Assembly: GCA_023411575.1 (NCBI GenBank)
Contig: JAEYOP010000018.1
Location: 9,343-73,342, forward strand
Direction of reading: 5' to 3'
Origin: Bacillota bacterium
Lineage (GTDB): Bacteria; Bacillota; Clostridia; Acetivibrionales; DTU013
Length of the DNA: 64,000 nt
In this document: positions 63,472 to 64,000 of the stretch, piece after piece
How positions within the stretch are numbered: the stretch's first letter is position 1
Layout: each line of letters opens with the position of its first letter
The notes under the pieces: model-generated
Told to the model about the DNA's origin: nothing
The model's input: the letters and a program-made list of their open reading frames with translations, nothing else
Databases searched by the model: none
Program-made: the position numbers and the translations under genes

Positions 63472-63852
63472 ATGAGCAGATTTGTTGTTGCCGGTGGCGC
63501 CAGGCTCAGCGGCGAGATAGTGGTTGAGGGCTCCAAAAATGCTGTTTTGCCAATTCTGGCGGCATCTTTGCTCAACGGCGGAACAAGTGTAATCAAAAAT
63601 TGTCCCAGACTCAGAGATGTGGAGGTAATGATAGAAATATTAAGGAAGATCGGCTGCAAGGCGACGATCGAACAGGACGTCATAACAATTGATTCCTCCC
63701 TTATCAGAGAAACCCAGATTCCGGTGGAGCTGGCCGCGGAAATGCGCTCCTCCATCATCTTCATGGGCCCCATGCTCGCCCGGTGCGGCAAAGTGACTAT
63801 TAGCTACCCGGGTGGGCGCGTAACTTTACGGGTTGAAACAAATCATGTATAA
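63472..63852 (+). pseudogene. murA: murA, 5' fragment (UDP-GlcNAc enolpyruvyl transferase) cut before its catalytic Cys
   Basis: The first 115 codons read as normal MurA: EGSKNAVLPILAASLL (the GxKN lysine) and MRSSIIFMGPMLARCGKVTIS, ending YPGG. The next residue should be the catalytic cysteine followed by the RP-D-H segment; instead codon 116 is Arg and twelve unrelated residues lead to a stop at 63850. Full MurA has about 420 residues. The break at 63817 is followed within 60 bases by the MITE-like repeat. Most Firmicutes have two MurA paralogues, so loss may be tolerated. Assembly error at a repeat cannot be excluded. Confidence 0.8.
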
Positions 63853-63872
63853 TTTACTTTGTTAAGGAATGA
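63817..63872. mobile_element. Unidentified sequence joined to broken murA
   Basis: From about 63811 the sequence leaves MurA and reads GGTGGGCGCGTAACTTTACG onward until the repeat at 63873. TTTACG (63825-63830) and TATAAT (63848-63853) are spaced 17 bp and could form a promoter reading rightward. It may be the left end of an insertion sequence whose body lies beyond the window. No transposase frame is visible here. Confidence 0.35.
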
Positions 63873-64000
63873 CCGAATCATAAAAACGGATTCTTGAGCG
63901 AGGGATTTTTCGTCCTTACAAGGCGGAGGAAGGCGCAATAATTGTTTTATTGCAACTGACGACAACGAAGTAAGGGCGGAAAATAACCGCTCCAGAACCG
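63873..64000. repeat. Palindromic MITE-like repeat, second copy, cut by window edge
   Basis: Inverted relative to the copy at 30110-30252 and matching it at 125 of 128 bases by eye; the missing last 15 bases should lie just right of the window. Begins CCGAATCATAA. Confidence 0.85.

Noticed and set aside
1..64000. rRNA or tRNA genes
   Set aside because: No stretch resembling rRNA or a tRNA cloverleaf with the T-loop consensus was noticed; a tRNAscan run would settle it.

Overview
The window reads as a chromosomal segment of a Gram-positive, spore-forming member of the Clostridia (Firmicutes) that lives on plant polysaccharides. The grounds are a dcw (division and wall) cluster with mraZ, rsmH, ftsL, a SpoVD-type penicillin-binding protein with PASTA repeats, murE with the meso-DAP motif DNPR, mraY and ftsW; a Spo0E-type small phosphatase; the YfmF/YfmH pair; several YesM/YesN-type two-component systems; AGGAGG-type ribosome binding sites; and frequent GTG/TTG starts. 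HypD/HypE imply a [NiFe]-hydrogenase and anaerobic life. Base composition looks mid-50s % GC by eye (not computed), with visibly more A/T-rich stretches around 11.4-13.3 kb and 43-54.5 kb.

Layout. 1-1.3 kb: end of hypD and complete hypE. 1.4-5.5 kb: a MacAB-like ABC export operon with a Yip1-type membrane protein inserted in it. 5.6-14.8 kb: mixed genes (three MFS transporters, a YaaO-like PLP decarboxylase, a half-size EamA protein, a VanW protein, a MarR regulator, a membrane GGDEF protein and a small membrane protein). 14.9-20.1 kb: yfmF-yfmH-lgt-spo0E-like-rodA. 20.2-22.5 kb: a GH95 fucosidase-family enzyme. 22.4-30.1 kb (minus): a CUT1 sugar importer, a two-component system and a dihydrodipicolinate synthase/N-acetylneuraminate lyase (NAL)-family aldolase. 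30.4-32.8 kb (minus): a membrane-bound AraC regulator, divergent from 33.1-43.0 kb (plus): a second importer followed by esterase, GH105, GH28, CE8 and GH43. 43.0-50.7 kb (minus): serine hydrolase, TIM-barrel isomerase, second GH105, a very large sensor kinase and its response regulator, divergent from 51.1-54.5 kb (plus): a third importer. 54.8-63.9 kb: the dcw cluster, ending in a murA cut exactly before its active-site cysteine.

How it fits together. From 20 to 54.5 kb there is a pectin/rhamnogalacturonan utilisation region: three lipid- or wall-side binding proteins with paired permeases, none with its own ATPase, each next to its own YesMN- or YesS-type regulator, plus enzymes that all lack signal peptides. 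The picture is import of (methylated, acetylated) oligogalacturonides and rhamnogalacturonan pieces, followed by cytoplasmic de-esterification and hydrolysis. The most notable non-coding structures are a palindromic MITE-like repeat present twice (30.1 kb and the right edge), a structured-RNA candidate at 54.6 kb, four perfectly phased MraZ boxes, a purine-rich repeat spacer inside the dcw cluster, and stem-loops after each binding-protein gene.
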